Shown here in pieces: positions 29,373-42,071 of a stretch of 64,000 bases of DNA. The DNA is taken from assembly GCF_036924715.1 (NCBI RefSeq), contig NZ_JAZHSB010000001.1, positions 124,001-188,000 of the forward strand. The letters are read 5' to 3'. The notes beneath the pieces were generated by a model that saw only the letters and a program-made list of their open reading frames with translations, ran no database searches and was not told the DNA's origin. The translations under genes and the position numbers were made by a program. This DNA is from Bradyrhizobium sp. AZCC 1721 (GTDB taxonomy: Bacteria > Pseudomonadota > Alphaproteobacteria > Rhizobiales > Xanthobacteraceae). Every line of letters begins with the position of its first letter. Position 1 is the stretch's first letter.

Positions 29373-30948
29373 GACGCGAAGCCTTGCGGGGCTTGCGCTG
29401 GGCGTGCTCGCTTTGGCGTGCTCGATCGCACCATCGGATGCCGCGGCAGTGCGCCATTCGCGTGCGCAAAAGCCTTCGCATCCGCTGCCTGTCCGGCAGC
29501 TGCCATACCCACTATTCGAATTCCCGTTTCAAATTAGCGGCGGCCAGTATGCGCCGGTCGCCTGGTCCGAGATCGCGGGCTGGCGCGAGGACGATCATCT
29601 CGCCGCCTACAAGGCATTTCGCACGAGCTGCAGGCCGATAGCGGCGCAGCAAAAGCCGCCCGCCGATCCAAAGGCACTCGGTATGTCGCTCCGCGATCCC
29701 TGCCGTATCGCCAAGGGTCTCGAACTATCAGATGGCGTGAAGGCGAGGGCCTTCTTCGAGGAGCACTTTCTTCCCTTGCGCATTTCGCGGCTTGGTGAAG
29801 GCGAGGGTTTTGTTACCGGCTATTACGAACCCATCGTCGACGGCTCACGGACGGAGAACGAGGTCTACAAGGTACCGGTCTATCGCCGGCCCTCGAACCT
29901 GTTCGTCCGGGGCACCACGCAGAGCTCGGCCGGCTTGCCCAACAAGGGCCAGGTGTTCCGCAAGATCGGCCGCCGCAAGCTGGTGCCCTATTACGATCGC
30001 GCCGAGATCGAGGATGGCGTAATCGCCGGCCGCGGCCTCGAAATCTGTTGGCTGAAGGACCAGACCGACCTGCTATTCTCGCAGATCCAGGGCTCGGCGC
30101 GGGTCAGCCTCGACGACGGCTCGACCGTTCGCATCAATTACGATGCGCATAATGGTTTTCCCTATACGCCGGTCGGCCGCATCCTGATCGAACGCAACAT
30201 CATCCCCAAGGATCAGATGTCGATGCAGAAGATCCGGGAATGGATGGAACAGAATCCTAACGAGGCCGACGAGCTGCGGCGGCAGAACAAGTCCTACGTC
30301 TTCTTCCGCGAGGTGCAGCTTTCCGACAAGGACGAGGCGGTTGGTGCCCAGGGTGTGCCGTTGACGCCGGGCCGGTCGATCGCGGTCGACAAATCACTGC
30401 ATGTCTATGGCACGCCGTTCTTCATCGAAGGCGAACTGCCGATCGAATCGGAGCGATCGAAGACACCGTTTCGCCGCCTGATGATTGCGCAGGACACCGG
30501 CTCCGCCATCGTCGGCCCCGCGCGCGCCGATCTCTACTTCGGCGCCGGCCTCGACGCCGGCAAGGTGTCCGGCCGCCTCCGCCACAGTGCCCGCTTCGTG
30601 ATCCTGGTGCCGAAGAGCCTTGATCCGGTGGCGCGTGGCCGCAAGATGCCGGTGCCCGACGAGCGGCCATCGGAGACGATCGCAAAACTGTTCCCGCAAA
30701 CCGATCCATCGAAGGATCCGTCCAAGGATCCGAAGAATGCCGGAAAGCCGTCCGATGTAACGGCGGCGACCAACGCCAAGCCCGCGATGCAGGTGACGAC
30801 ATCGTCTGCAACCAGGCCCTCGTCGGCCCCGGCCGTCCAGGCCGCCGTAGCAGAGCCAATACCGCTTCCAGAACCGCGGCCGAAGGTTGAAGCGGTTTCG
30901 GCAAAGCCGCAGCCGCGTCACATGCGCCGATATCGCTATCGTCGATGA
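29350..30948 (+). CDS. mltA: membrane-bound lytic murein transglycosylase A
   Basis: About 532 residues. MltA cleaves peptidoglycan glycan strands to 1,6-anhydro-muropeptides. A signal-like N terminus (LAGLALGVLALACSIA) is followed by the MltA barrel (GFVTGYYEPIVDGS, RVSLDDGSTVRINYDAHNG in parts) and the 3D domain with AQDTGSAIVGPARADLYFG carrying catalytic Asp. A Pro/Lys-rich disordered tail follows. The start is uncertain: TTG 29350 gives a sensible signal peptide and overlaps timA by 23 bases. The Cys in the signal region is not a clean lipobox. Confidence 0.88.
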   Translation: MALEARAKTRSLAGLALGVLALACSIAPSDAAAVRHSRAQKPSHPLPVRQLPYPLFEFPFQISGGQYAPVAWSEIAGWREDDHLAAYKAFRTSCRPIAAQQKPPADPKALGMSLRDPCRIAKGLELSDGVKARAFFEEHFLPLRISRLGEGEGFVTGYYEPIVDGSRTENEVYKVPVYRRPSNLFVRGTTQSSAGLPNKGQVFRKIGRRKLVPYYDRAEIEDGVIAGRGLEICWLKDQTDLLFSQIQGSARVSLDDGSTVRINYDAHNGFPYTPVGRILIERNIIPKDQMSMQKIREWMEQNPNEADELRRQNKSYVFFREVQLSDKDEAVGAQGVPLTPGRSIAVDKSLHVYGTPFFIEGELPIESERSKTPFRRLMIAQDTGSAIVGPARADLYFGAGLDAGKVSGRLRHSARFVILVPKSLDPVARGRKMPVPDERPSETIAKLFPQTDPSKDPSKDPKNAGKPSDVTAATNAKPAMQVTTSSATRPSSAPAVQAAVAEPIPLPEPRPKVEAVSAKPQPRHMRRYRYRR

Positions 30949-31550
30949 AACGCCGGTCGTCGAGTTTGATTCCCGAATTGCCGGAGCCGCCGCGCCGCAA
31001 GCGCGGCCTGAGCGAAGAAGAGCGCGCGCTGTGGGAGAGCGTCGCCAAGCAGGTCAAGCCGCTGCGCAAGCGGCACCGCGCCTCGAAGCCGTCGGCTGCT
31101 CCGGCGGAAGCCGAGCACAAGATGGCTCCGAAAGCCGCCGCTTCACCGAGGCACGTTGCGCCGGCGCGAATGGTTGCGCCTTCAAAGCCGGAACCGCCGC
31201 CGCTGGCGCCGATCGGCCGTCGCGAGCGATCGCATCTGTCGCGTGGTCGCAAGGAGATCGATGCAAGGCTCGACCTGCATGGCATGACGCAGACGCGCGC
31301 GCATCGCGCGCTGTTAGGTTTCCTGCAGCGCGCCCATCATGACGGGCTGAGCTTCGTGCTTGTCATCACCGGCAAGGGCAAGATGGGTGCTGAGTCCGAG
31401 CGCGGCGTGCTGCGCCGTCAGGTGCCGCAATGGCTCGGACTACCGGAATTCCGCGCGCTGGTAGTCGGCTTCGAGGAAGCCCATATCGGCCATGGCGGCG
31501 AGGGTGCGCTGTACGTGCGCGTGCGACGTGCGCGTTCTAACCTCGCTTAG
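30945..31550 (+). CDS. Smr domain protein
   Basis: A 201-residue protein with a basic, low-complexity N-terminal half and a C-terminal Smr domain: DLHGMTQTRAHRALLGFL, then VITGKGKMG and a terminal LYVRVRR. Smr domains are small nucleases or nucleic-acid-binding modules. Start ATG overlaps the mltA stop (ATGA), so translation is coupled. Confidence 0.88.
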   Translation: MKRRSSSLIPELPEPPRRKRGLSEEERALWESVAKQVKPLRKRHRASKPSAAPAEAEHKMAPKAAASPRHVAPARMVAPSKPEPPPLAPIGRRERSHLSRGRKEIDARLDLHGMTQTRAHRALLGFLQRAHHDGLSFVLVITGKGKMGAESERGVLRRQVPQWLGLPEFRALVVGFEEAHIGHGGEGALYVRVRRARSNLA

Positions 31551-31630
31551 AGCGCTTTCAAACGAAAGCCTGCCCCGGACTTGATCCGGGGTGGACACCG
31601 GTTCGTGTCAAGAAAACGCGTCAAAACAAG
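31549..31630. repeat. interspersed repeat and possible bidirectional terminator
   Basis: Lies between convergent smr and hslU. It contains a perfect 7-bp hairpin CCCCGGA / TCCGGGG (31573-31591) and then CACCGGTTCGTGTCAAGAAA, continuing ACGCGTCAAAACAAG. Its inverse (CTTGTTTTGACGCGTTTTCT) occurs at 55560-55580, so it is a family repeat. Confidence 0.6.
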
Positions 31631-31643
31631 GGTCTGTTGATGG

Positions 31644-32945
31644 CTACAAAATAAACCGGCTCAGATCCGAGTTCTTGGCGAGATCGCCGATGTGGTTCTG
31701 CACGTATTCGGCATCGACCTTGATGGTCTCGCCATGGCGGTCCGGTGCGGAGAATGAAATCTCGTCGAGCACGCGCTCCATCACCGTCTGCAGCCGCCGC
31801 GCGCCGATATTCTCGACCGTCGAATTGACCGCGACGGCGACATCGGCCAGCGCATCGATCGCGTCGCCGGTGATGTCGAGCGTCACGCCTTCGGTCTGCA
31901 TCAGCGCGACATATTGCTTGATCAGCGATGCCTCCGGCTCGGTCAGGATGCGGCGCATGTCGTCGCGGCTCAGCGCTTCCAGTTCGACGCGGATCGGCAG
32001 GCGGCCCTGCAATTCCGGCAGCAGGTCCGAGGGCTTTGCGATGTGGAAGGCGCCGGAGGCGATGAACAGGATATGGTCGGTCTTCACCGCGCCGTGCTTG
32101 GTCGTGACGGTGGTGCCTTCGATCAGCGGCAGCAGGTCACGCTGCACGCCCTCGCGCGAGACGTCGCCGCCGACGCGGCTTTCGCGCACGCAGATCTTGT
32201 CGATCTCGTCGAGGAATACGATGCCGTTGTTCTCGACCGCGGCGATCGCCTCCAGCACGAGCTGATCGTTGTCGAGCAGCTTGTCGGATTCCTCGTTGAC
32301 GAGGATTTCATGCGAGCCCTCCACCGTCAGGCGACGGGTCTTGGTCCGCCCGCCAAGCTTGCCGAAGATGTCGCCGATCGAAATCGCGCCCATCTGCGCG
32401 CCCGGCATGCCCGGGATCTCGAACATCGGCATGCCGCCGGACGACTGCGTCTCGATCTCGATTTCCTTGTCGTTGAGCTCGCCGGCGCGCAGCTTCTTGC
32501 GGAAGGAATCGCGCGTGGCCGGGCTCGATGCCGGGCCGACCAGCGCATCGAGCACGCGTTCCTCGGCGGCGAGCTGCGCGCGGGCCTGCACGTCCTTGCG
32601 TTTGCGCTCGCGGACCTGGATAATCGCGACCTCGACGAGGTCACGGATGATCTGCTCGACGTCGCGCCCGACATAGCCGACCTCGGTGAATTTCGTGGCC
32701 TCGACCTTGAGGAAGGGTGCGCCGGCGAGCTTTGCCAGCCGCCGCGCGATCTCGGTCTTGCCGACGCCGGTCGGCCCGATCATCAGGATGTTTTTCGGCA
32801 GCACCTCTTCGCGAAGCGAGCCGGTGAGCTTCAGCCGCCGCCAGCGGTTGCGCAGCGCAATCGATACCGCGCGCTTGGCGTCGGCCTGGCCGACGATGAA
32901 GCGGTCGAGTTCGGAGACGATTTCACGGGGAGAAAAGTCGGTCAT
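31644..32945 (-). CDS. hslU: HslUV protease ATPase subunit HslU
   Basis: A 433-residue AAA+ unfoldase that feeds substrates to HslV. Walker [16 protein letters not shown], the GYVGRDV pore loop, an I domain (about residues 110-240), Walker [14 protein letters not shown] and the C-terminal DLSRFIL that docks into HslV. Start at [10 protein letters not shown] (ATG 32945); seven extra residues from 32966 are unlikely. It is the last gene of the hslV-GNAT-DUF2585-hslU run. Confidence 0.96.
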   Translation of the reverse strand: MTDFSPREIVSELDRFIVGQADAKRAVSIALRNRWRRLKLTGSLREEVLPKNILMIGPTGVGKTEIARRLAKLAGAPFLKVEATKFTEVGYVGRDVEQIIRDLVEVAIIQVRERKRKDVQARAQLAAEERVLDALVGPASSPATRDSFRKKLRAGELNDKEIEIETQSSGGMPMFEIPGMPGAQMGAISIGDIFGKLGGRTKTRRLTVEGSHEILVNEESDKLLDNDQLVLEAIAAVENNGIVFLDEIDKICVRESRVGGDVSREGVQRDLLPLIEGTTVTTKHGAVKTDHILFIASGAFHIAKPSDLLPELQGRLPIRVELEALSRDDMRRILTEPEASLIKQYVALMQTEGVTLDITGDAIDALADVAVAVNSTVENIGARRLQTVMERVLDEISFSAPDRHGETIKVDAEYVQNHIGDLAKNSDLSRFIL

Positions 32946-32996
32946 GGGTCCTAGGTAGGTGTCCAATGTTGCGAGAGCAAGCGGTGCACGAGACTG

Positions 32997-33602
32997 CTAA
33001 ATGATCGGCGGGCCACCCTGCCACAGCTTGATCGCCTCGAAGGGGTGAATCAGCATGATAATGTTGAGCGTCAGATTGTCGCGAATGTGGAGCGTCATCA
33101 CCAGCTCGAACAACATCGCAAGAGCGACGGTGACTGCCACGGGAAGTTTGCTCGCCAGCAGGAAGCCACCGATCATGAAGAGCATATCGGAAATCGAATT
33201 GACTATGGTGTCGCCGAAATAATCCAGCGAGATCGTGCCGGCGCGGTAGCGGTTGATGATCCAGTCGGAATTCTCGACCAGTTCCCAGCTGCCTTCGACC
33301 AGCATGGCGAGTATCAGCCGGCCCTGCCAGGCCAGGCGCGGGAACGCGAGGAAGGCCGCGCCGTAGAACAGGAAGCCGTGCAGGATATGCGATAACGAAT
33401 ACCAGTCGGCGATGTGCTGGGAGTTTTCCGAGCTCTGCACGACGCCGTGCCAGAGCTTGACGTAGCCACAGGCGCAGATCGGCAGGCGTCCCATCCCGTA
33501 CAGGATCGCAGCTTGCGCCGCGAGGATGCCGGCTGCAATTAATATCCAGTGTCGGCCCGAAAGCGTGACTGGAGCTTTCTCGATACTGTTAGTGGAGGTC
33601 AT
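32997..33602 (-). CDS. DUF2585 (UPF0314) membrane protein
   Basis: A 201-residue protein of unknown function with four to five hydrophobic segments. A conserved-looking [12 protein letters not shown] motif, a His in [13 protein letters not shown] and [13 protein letters not shown] fit the UPF0314 family of rhizobia. Its start overlaps the GNAT stop by four bases, so it is translated with the hsl operon. Function is not known. Confidence 0.85.
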   Translation of the reverse strand: MTSTNSIEKAPVTLSGRHWILIAAGILAAQAAILYGMGRLPICACGYVKLWHGVVQSSENSQHIADWYSLSHILHGFLFYGAAFLAFPRLAWQGRLILAMLVEGSWELVENSDWIINRYRAGTISLDYFGDTIVNSISDMLFMIGGFLLASKLPVAVTVALAMLFELVMTLHIRDNLTLNIIMLIHPFEAIKLWQGGPPII

Positions 33603-34084
33603 GCGTTGCGGACCATCAATAAAGCGGGGCCATCAGGTGTATCGACCATACCGACTTTTTCAAAGCCCGCCTTCTCGTAGGCACGCACGGCTCGGGTATT
33701 GGCTGGATCGGGATCGGTCACAATGCGCGGCGCGCCGTGCCTCAACCGGTCCTCGACGAAGGCCCGGATGAGCGCCGAACCATGGCCGCGCCCGATCATG
33801 TCCGGCTCGCCGATGAAGAGGTCGATGCCGCGGGTGCCGCGCGGATGTTTGCCAAAGCCTGAATTCCACGCCGTCAGGTCGTAGCACTGCAGGTAGGCGA
33901 AATCGTTACTTCCCGCCGAGACGATGAACTGATCCATCGCCGGTTCTTCGAGATCGCCGCTGACCAGTTCATATTGTTCAGAGGGGTTGCCCCACCATTC
34001 GCGCACATGCGCTCGCGCGAGCCACTGCCGGATCAACGGCAGGTCGTCCATAGCCATCGGGCGGAAGACATATTCCGGCGCCAT
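33599..34084 (-). CDS. GNAT acetyltransferase, AAC(6')-like
   Basis: A 161-residue GNAT enzyme. The acetyl-CoA loop [15 protein letters not shown] is clear. The closing part ([22 protein letters not shown], read in parts, and [10 protein letters not shown]) closely resembles AAC(6')-Ib-type aminoglycoside acetyltransferases, as does REWWG near the N terminus. Location inside the chromosomal hsl operon suggests a resident enzyme rather than acquired resistance; its substrate is unknown. It starts 15 bases after hslV. Confidence 0.85.
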   Translation of the reverse strand: MAPEYVFRPMAMDDLPLIRQWLARAHVREWWGNPSEQYELVSGDLEEPAMDQFIVSAGSNDFAYLQCYDLTAWNSGFGKHPRGTRGIDLFIGEPDMIGRGHGSALIRAFVEDRLRHGAPRIVTDPDPANTRAVRAYEKAGFEKVGMVDTPDGPALLMVRNA

Positions 34085-34099
34085 GACCGGCGGCTCCCC

Positions 34100-34651
34100 T
34101 CAGAGCGTTTCGATCGTGACGTTCCGGTTGGTGTAAACGCAGATGTCGGCAGCGATATCGAGCGCCCGGCGCACGATGGTTTCGGCGTCCTTGTCGGTAT
34201 CGACAAGCGCGCGGGCGGCCGCCAGGGCATAATTGCCGCCGGAGCCGATCGCCATCACGCCGGCCTCCGGCTCCAGCACGTCGCCGGTGCCGGTCAGGAC
34301 CAGCGAGACGTCCTTATCGGCGACGATCATCATCGCCTCCAGTCGGCGCAGATAGCGGTCGGTCCGCCAGTCCTTGGCCAGTTCGACCGCCGCGCGGGTC
34401 AATTGCCCCGGATATTGCTCAAGCTTGCTCTCCAGCCGCTCGAACAGGGTGAAGGCATCGGCGGTCGCCCCGGCAAAACCGCCGATCACGTCGCCCTTGC
34501 CGACCTTCCGGACCTTTTTGGCGTTGGCCTTGATGACGGTCTGGCCGATCGAGACCTGACCGTCGCCGCCGATTACCACTCTGCCGCCCTTGCGGACCGT
34601 CACAATCGTGGTGCCGTGCCAAATCGGCAGGTTGTTTTCAGATGCTTGCAT
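34100..34651 (-). CDS. hslV: HslUV protease peptidase subunit HslV
   Basis: A 183-residue proteasome-beta-like threonine peptidase. The propeptide ends at HG, exposing the catalytic Thr14 ([11 protein letters not shown]). [27 protein letters not shown] and [14 protein letters not shown] are family motifs. It is the first gene of the operon and divergent from hisB. Confidence 0.96.
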   Translation of the reverse strand: MQASENNLPIWHGTTIVTVRKGGRVVIGGDGQVSIGQTVIKANAKKVRKVGKGDVIGGFAGATADAFTLFERLESKLEQYPGQLTRAAVELAKDWRTDRYLRRLEAMMIVADKDVSLVLTGTGDVLEPEAGVMAIGSGGNYALAAARALVDTDKDAETIVRRALDIAADICVYTNRNVTIETL

Positions 34652-34842
34652 GGATCGCCCTCTTTCCAGTCAGATTTAGGGGTTGAGGGGAGGGGTTACA
34701 ATCGCGCCGTTTCACCCCCGAATCCGGTCACCATGGGCTGAAGTTCAGCCCTTCAAACGTCATCCCGCAGTAGCGAAGGTGACATCCGCCTGTTAAAAGG
34801 GCCGCGTTTTCGGCCCCAAGCGGCCCAAGGGAAGCAGTTTTC

Positions 34843-35436
34843 ATGCGCACAGCGTCCATCAAGCGCAAGACCAAGGAAACCGACATCGAGGTCGCGGTGA
34901 ACCTCGATGGCACGGGCGTGTCCAAGGTTTCGACCGGTATCGGCTTTTTCGACCATATGCTCGATCTCTTGGCCAGGCATTCCCGCATCGACATCACGGT
35001 CAAGGCGGATGGCGATCTGCATGTCGACCACCACCACACCACCGAGGACGTCGGCATCGCGCTGGGCCAGGCCGTCAAGCAGGCGCTCGGCACCATGGCC
35101 GGCATCACCCGCTATGCCTCGATCCACATGCCGATGGACGAAACGCTCTCGCGCGTCGTCATCGACATTTCGGGCCGGCCGGTGCTGGTGTTCAAGGTCG
35201 ACTTTCCGCGCGACAAGGTCGGTCAGTTCGATACCGAGCTGGTGCGCGAATGGTTCAACGCCTTCACCATCAACGCCGGCGTGACTTTGCACGTCGAGAC
35301 CTTATATGGCGAGAACAGCCATCATATCGCCGAATCCTGTTTCAAGGGTCTGGCGAGGGCGCTTCGTGCCGCGGTTGCGATCGATCCGCGCGCGGCGGGC
35401 GAGGTGCCTTCCACCAAGGGTCAGCTCGGCGGCTGA
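34843..35436 (+). CDS. hisB: imidazoleglycerol-phosphate dehydratase
   Basis: A 197-residue enzyme for step six of histidine synthesis. The two metal-binding HHHT-type motifs are visible: [16 protein letters not shown] and the second at [34 protein letters not shown] completes the signature. First gene of the hisB-DUF2628-hisHAFE run; length is standard for monofunctional HisB. Confidence 0.96.
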   Translation: MRTASIKRKTKETDIEVAVNLDGTGVSKVSTGIGFFDHMLDLLARHSRIDITVKADGDLHVDHHHTTEDVGIALGQAVKQALGTMAGITRYASIHMPMDETLSRVVIDISGRPVLVFKVDFPRDKVGQFDTELVREWFNAFTINAGVTLHVETLYGENSHHIAESCFKGLARALRAAVAIDPRAAGEVPSTKGQLGG

Positions 35437-35474
35437 TTGCCTGTTCTCGTTTTCGTTCGCGGCGGAGAGATTCG

Positions 35475-36008
35475 ATGCCGGTCTACACAGTGCATGCTCC
35501 CATAGCCAATGGCGCCGATCTTCCGGCGACCGACAAATTCGTGTTTGTCCGTGACGGCTTCCATTTCTGGGCTGCGGTCGCGGGCGTGATCTGGCTTTTG
35601 TGGCATCGGCTGTGGCTGGCGCTGATCGGCTGGATTGTTCTGATGACAGCCGTGCAGTTCGGGATGTCGGCGCTGGGCGCCAGCCGCGGGACGATCTTCG
35701 CTGTTGATGTCCTGCTCGCCATCCTGATGGGCCTCGAAGCGGCCAGCCTGCGGCGCTGGACGCTGTCACGGCGCAATTGGCGCCAGCTCGATATCGTGGT
35801 GGCCGACGACGAGGAAGCTGCCGAACACCGCTTCTTCGAACGCTGGACCGGCCGGCAGCGCGGGCTGATCAACGACCAACGGTCGGTCGATCGCGGCGCA
35901 CCGCCGCCGACCCGCAACATTCCGGGCCAGTCGTTCTCCAAACCACCGCCGCCCTTGCCGCAAGGCGGAATCATCGGCTTGTTTCCGGAGCCGGGAGGGC
36001 CACGATGA
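35475..36008 (+). CDS. DUF2628 membrane protein within the his operon
   Basis: A 177-residue protein. The N-terminal MPVYTVHAP and [19 protein letters not shown] match DUF2628, with two to three hydrophobic segments (about residues 30-90) and a charged, Pro-rich C-terminal tail. Its stop overlaps hisH by ATGA, so it is coupled to histidine genes. Biochemical role unknown; a membrane link to the HisHF synthase is only speculation. Confidence 0.82.
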   Translation: MPVYTVHAPIANGADLPATDKFVFVRDGFHFWAAVAGVIWLLWHRLWLALIGWIVLMTAVQFGMSALGASRGTIFAVDVLLAILMGLEAASLRRWTLSRRNWRQLDIVVADDEEAAEHRFFERWTGRQRGLINDQRSVDRGAPPPTRNIPGQSFSKPPPPLPQGGIIGLFPEPGGPR

Positions 36009-36655
36009 CCGTTGCGATCGTCGATTACGGCTCGGGCAATCTTCACTCGGCGGCAAAGGCCTTTGAGCGCGCCTCGCGTAGCATGGAAGATCCGCAGAAG
36101 GTCATGGTGACGCGCGATCCGGAGGCCGTGTACCGCGCCGACCGCATCGTGCTGCCCGGCGTCGGCGCCTTCGCCGATTGCCGCCGCGGCCTCGATGCGG
36201 TGGACGGCATGCTTGACGCGATGACGGAAGCCGTGCGCGTCAAGGCGCGGCCTTTCTTCGGCATCTGCGTCGGCATGCAGTTGATGGCGACGCGCGGCAA
36301 GGAGCACGTCACGACCGAGGGCTTCAACTGGATTGAAGGCGACGTCGAGAAGATCTCGCCCCGCGAGGAAAATCTGAAAATCCCGCACATGGGCTGGAAT
36401 ACGCTTGACCTGGTCCGCGAGCATCCGGTGCTGGAGCGGCTGCCGCTCGGGCCGAAGGGCCGCCATGCCTATTTCGTGCACTCCTATCACCTCAACGCCT
36501 CCAATGAGGCCGATGTGCTGGCGCGTGCCGACTACGGCGGGCCGGTGACCGCGATCGTAGGCCGAGACACCGCCATCGGCACGCAGTTTCACCCCGAGAA
36601 GAGCCAGCGTTTCGGCCTGGCCCTGATCTCGAACTTTTTGAAGTGGAAGCCGTGA
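36005..36655 (+). CDS. hisH: imidazole glycerol phosphate synthase, glutaminase subunit
   Basis: A 216-residue class I glutamine amidotransferase. The nucleophile is Cys in [12 protein letters not shown], and the catalytic His-Glu pair lies in QFHPEKSQ. It supplies ammonia to HisF. It overlaps the DUF2628 gene and hisA. Confidence 0.95.
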   Translation: MTVAIVDYGSGNLHSAAKAFERASRSMEDPQKVMVTRDPEAVYRADRIVLPGVGAFADCRRGLDAVDGMLDAMTEAVRVKARPFFGICVGMQLMATRGKEHVTTEGFNWIEGDVEKISPREENLKIPHMGWNTLDLVREHPVLERLPLGPKGRHAYFVHSYHLNASNEADVLARADYGGPVTAIVGRDTAIGTQFHPEKSQRFGLALISNFLKWKP

Positions 36656-37392
36656 TCCTCTTTCCTGCCGTCGACCTTAAAAACGGCCAATGCGTGCGCC
36701 TCGAGCAGGGCGACATGGCGCGCGCGACCGTGTTCAACCTCGATCCTGCGGCGCAGGCGTGCGCTTTTGCCGAGCAAGGGTTTGAATATCTCCACGTCGT
36801 CGATCTCGACGGTGCCTTTGCCGGCAAGCCGATGAACGCGCGGGCGGTTGAGGCGATGCTCAAAGCGGTCACCATGCCGGTGCAACTCGGCGGCGGCATC
36901 CGCGATCTCAAGACTGTGGAAGCCTGGCTCGACAAGGGCATCGCCCGGGTCATCATCGGCACCGCGGCGGTGCGCGATCCGGAGTTGGTGAAGGGTGCGG
37001 CGAAAAAATTCCCCGGCCGCGTCGCGGTCGGACTCGATGCGCGCGACGGCAAGGTTGCGGTGGAAGGCTGGGCCGAGACCTCGCAGGTGACCGCGCTCGA
37101 AATCGCGCAACGGTTCGAGGATGCCGGTGTCGCTGCCATCATTTTCACCGACATCGCGCGCGACGGCCTGTTGAGGGGCCTCAACCTCGATGCCACGATA
37201 GCGCTCGCAGAGCGTATTTCCATTCCCGTGATCGCATCCGGCGGGTTTGCCTCCATCGAGGACGTCAAGGCGCTGCTCGAGCCGCGCGCCAAAAAGCTCG
37301 CCGGCGCCATTGCCGGCCGCGCGCTCTATGATGGGCGGCTGGATCCCGCCGCCGCTTTGACGCTGATCCGCAGCGCGCGCGCCGCGGCCTAG
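36652..37392 (+). CDS. hisA: phosphoribosylformimino-AICAR ribotide isomerase
   Basis: A 246-residue (beta/alpha)8 isomerase of histidine synthesis. [14 protein letters not shown] holds the catalytic Asp; QLGGGIRDL and [12 protein letters not shown] are phosphate-binding loops. GTG 36652 gives the usual MILFPAVDL start and a GTGA overlap with the hisH stop; another GTG at 36643 is possible. Confidence 0.94.
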   Translation: MILFPAVDLKNGQCVRLEQGDMARATVFNLDPAAQACAFAEQGFEYLHVVDLDGAFAGKPMNARAVEAMLKAVTMPVQLGGGIRDLKTVEAWLDKGIARVIIGTAAVRDPELVKGAAKKFPGRVAVGLDARDGKVAVEGWAETSQVTALEIAQRFEDAGVAAIIFTDIARDGLLRGLNLDATIALAERISIPVIASGGFASIEDVKALLEPRAKKLAGAIAGRALYDGRLDPAAALTLIRSARAAA

Positions 37393-37403
37393 GAGTTTTT
37401 GCG

Positions 37404-38180
37404 ATGTTCAAGGTCCGCGTCATTCCCTGTCTCGACGTCAAGGACGGCCGCGTGGTCAAGGGCGTCAATTTCGTCGACCTGCGCGACGCCGGTGATCCTG
37501 TCGAGGCGGCGATCGCATATGACGCGGCCGGCGCCGATGAATTGTGCTTCCTCGACATCACTGCCACCCACGAAAACCGTGGCATCATGCTCGATGTGGT
37601 GCGGCGCACGGCGGAAGCCTGCTTCATGCCGCTGACGGTCGGCGGCGGCGTCCGTACCATCGAGGACATCAAGACGCTGCTGCGTTCCGGCGCCGACAAG
37701 GTCTCGATCAACACGGCAGCCGTCTCCAACCGTGAGTTCGTCAAGCAGGCGGCGGAAAAATTCGGCGAGCAGTGCATCGTGGTCGCGATCGACGCCAAGC
37801 GGGTCAAGCGCGGCGGCGGCTCGGACCGCTGGGAGATTTTTACCCATGGCGGGCGCAACTCCACCGGGATCGACGCCATCGAATACGCGCAGGAAGTGGT
37901 CTCGCTCGGCGCCGGCGAGATCCTGTTGACCTCGATGGATCGCGACGGCACCCGCCAAGGCTTCGACCTGCCGCTGACGCAGGCCATCGCCGACAGTGTC
38001 CCTGTACCGGTCATCGCCTCTGGCGGCGTTGGCAATCTCGACCACCTCGTCGACGGCATCCGCCAGGGCCATGCCACCGCGGTGCTGGCCGCCTCGATAT
38101 TCCACTTCGGCGAATTTACCATACGCCAAGCCAAGGAGCATATGGTGCGCGCCGGGCTGCCGATGCGGCTTGATCCCTGA
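37404..38180 (+). CDS. hisF: imidazole glycerol phosphate synthase, cyclase subunit
   Basis: A 258-residue barrel enzyme. The catalytic Asp residues sit in [17 protein letters not shown] and in [26 protein letters not shown] and [11 protein letters not shown] are phosphate loops. It makes imidazole glycerol phosphate and AICAR with HisH. It starts 11 bases after hisA. Confidence 0.96.
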   Translation: MFKVRVIPCLDVKDGRVVKGVNFVDLRDAGDPVEAAIAYDAAGADELCFLDITATHENRGIMLDVVRRTAEACFMPLTVGGGVRTIEDIKTLLRSGADKVSINTAAVSNREFVKQAAEKFGEQCIVVAIDAKRVKRGGGSDRWEIFTHGGRNSTGIDAIEYAQEVVSLGAGEILLTSMDRDGTRQGFDLPLTQAIADSVPVPVIASGGVGNLDHLVDGIRQGHATAVLAASIFHFGEFTIRQAKEHMVRAGLPMRLDP

Positions 38181-38263
38181 CGACTCCCTGTCACAAAAGT
38201 GCTAAGTCCTTGCTTGGGACGGCGTCCTGGCCTTTGGTCGGTCGCGAGTGTTGAGTTCGGTTG

Positions 38264-38587
38264 ATGTCGCGTTTTACGATCCATGATCTGGCCGCCACCA
38301 TCGATGCACGGGCCGCATCGGGAGGAGAGGCGTCCTACACCCGCAAATTGCTCGACAGGGGCGCCGAGCACTGCGCCAAGAAGCTGGGCGAGGAAGCGGT
38401 GGAGACCGTGATCGCGGCGGTCGAGAACGACCGCAGCCACCTGATTGCCGAAAGCGCCGACCTGCTGTTTCATCTGCTGGTGTTGTTGAAGTCGCGGGGC
38501 GTGAAGCTGGAGGACGTCGAAGCCGCACTGGCGCAGCGGACCTCGAGGTCCGGGCTCGAGGAGAAGGCGTCGCGCAAGCGCGACTAG
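38264..38587 (+). CDS. hisE: phosphoribosyl-ATP pyrophosphatase
   Basis: A 107-residue all-alpha enzyme for the second histidine step. The motif [18 protein letters not shown] binds Mg2+, followed by [16 protein letters not shown] 38264 is used rather than the adjacent TTG 38261. HisI is not in this window. coaA follows after 15 bases. Confidence 0.94.
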   Translation: MSRFTIHDLAATIDARAASGGEASYTRKLLDRGAEHCAKKLGEEAVETVIAAVENDRSHLIAESADLLFHLLVLLKSRGVKLEDVEAALAQRTSRSGLEEKASRKRD

Positions 38588-38602
38588 CCGAGAGGGCAGC
38601 TC

Positions 38603-39559
38603 ATGGATATCCGCACCCCGGAACAGCAATACAATCCCTACCGTATCTTCACGCGCGAGCAGTGGGCGCGGTTGCGCGACGACACGCCGATGACGCTGGA
38701 GCCGGGCGAATTCGAGCGGTTGCGCTCGATGCATGACCGCCTTGACCTGCAGGAGGTCGAGGACATCTACCTGCCGCTGTCGCGACTGTTGTCGATCTAT
38801 GTCGATGCGACCGATCGGCTCTTCCGGGCGCAGCGCCAGTTTCTCGGTATCCGCGACCGCAAGGTCCCCTACATCATCGGCGTCGCCGGCTCGGTCGCCG
38901 CCGGCAAATCGACCACCGCCCGCGTGCTGCAGGCGCTGCTGGCGCGCTGGTCGCCCCGCCCCAAGGTCGACCTGGTGACGACCGACGGGTTCCTGTTTCC
39001 CAATGCCGTGCTCGAGCGGCAGGGGCTGATGCAGAAGAAGGGCTTTCCCGAGAGCTACGATCTGCCGATGCTGCTGGCGTTTCTTTCCGACATCAAAGCC
39101 GGTCGCCGGCCGGTACGCGCGCCGGTCTACTCGCATCTGGTCTACGACATCGTGCCGAACGAGTGGATCGAGGTCGATCGCCCGGACATCCTGATCGTCG
39201 AGGGCGTCAACGTGCTGCAGACCGGCCGACTGCCGCGCGATGGCAAGGCGGTGCCGGTGGTGTCGGACTTCTTCGACTTCTCCGTCTATATCGATGCCGA
39301 GGAACCGGTGCTGCGCGAGTGGTATGTGCGGCGCTTCCTGGCGCTCAGGGATACCGCGTTCCACGACCCCAAATCGTACTTCCATCGCTACGCGGTGCTC
39401 TCCGACGAGGAGGCGACCGCGACCGCGATCGCGATCTGGGAGCGCACCAATCTCGCCAACCTCGAGGACAATATTTTGCCGACCCGGCCGCGGGCGACGC
39501 TGATCCTGAAAAAACGCGCCGATCATCTGGTCGAGACGGTGGCGCTGCGGCGGCTGTGA
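38603..39559 (+). CDS. coaA: pantothenate kinase, type I
   Basis: A 318-residue CoaA-type kinase, first committed step of CoA synthesis. P-loop [45 protein letters not shown] (read in parts) and [12 protein letters not shown] match the prokaryotic type I family. Follows hisE by 15 bases, a common alphaproteobacterial arrangement. Confidence 0.96.
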   Translation: MDIRTPEQQYNPYRIFTREQWARLRDDTPMTLEPGEFERLRSMHDRLDLQEVEDIYLPLSRLLSIYVDATDRLFRAQRQFLGIRDRKVPYIIGVAGSVAAGKSTTARVLQALLARWSPRPKVDLVTTDGFLFPNAVLERQGLMQKKGFPESYDLPMLLAFLSDIKAGRRPVRAPVYSHLVYDIVPNEWIEVDRPDILIVEGVNVLQTGRLPRDGKAVPVVSDFFDFSVYIDAEEPVLREWYVRRFLALRDTAFHDPKSYFHRYAVLSDEEATATAIAIWERTNLANLEDNILPTRPRATLILKKRADHLVETVALRRL

Positions 39560-39564
39560 TTGCT

Positions 39565-39590
39565 GTCGTCCCTGCGTTCGCACGGACGAC
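39565..39590. repeat. short palindrome of the GTCGTCC family
   Basis: GTCGTCC and GGACGAC form a perfect 7-bp stem over a 12-base loop, six bases after the coaA stop. It looks like a deletion derivative of the longer interspersed repeat and may terminate coaA and the convergent kinase gene. Confidence 0.6.
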
Positions 39591-39611
39591 ATCGAGTTTT
39601 TTGTTTCGACC

Positions 39612-41846
<2,235 letters not shown>

Positions 41847-42071
41847 CGCCAATGACCCTAAGCTTGCTGCTTGAATTGAACCGGCCTGCTTCGCCGCCTC
41901 TCGCGGAAGAACGATGCGTCGCCGATGTTGCAAAGTGCTTGAGGCTCCCAGCGGCATCACGGCCGCGATGAGAACAAGGTGAATGAAAGGTTAACCGAGC
42001 ATGGTCCGGACCCGGAGGGCCGCGTTCGCGCAAAGTGGCAACCGGCTTTCCGAAAAGACCATGCTCCAAAC

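Noticed and set aside
37265..39592. 775-codon open frame on the minus strand across hisA-hisF-hisE-coaA
   Set aside because: It is antisense to well-recognised genes, has low-complexity Arg/His-rich sequence, and arises from high GC3.
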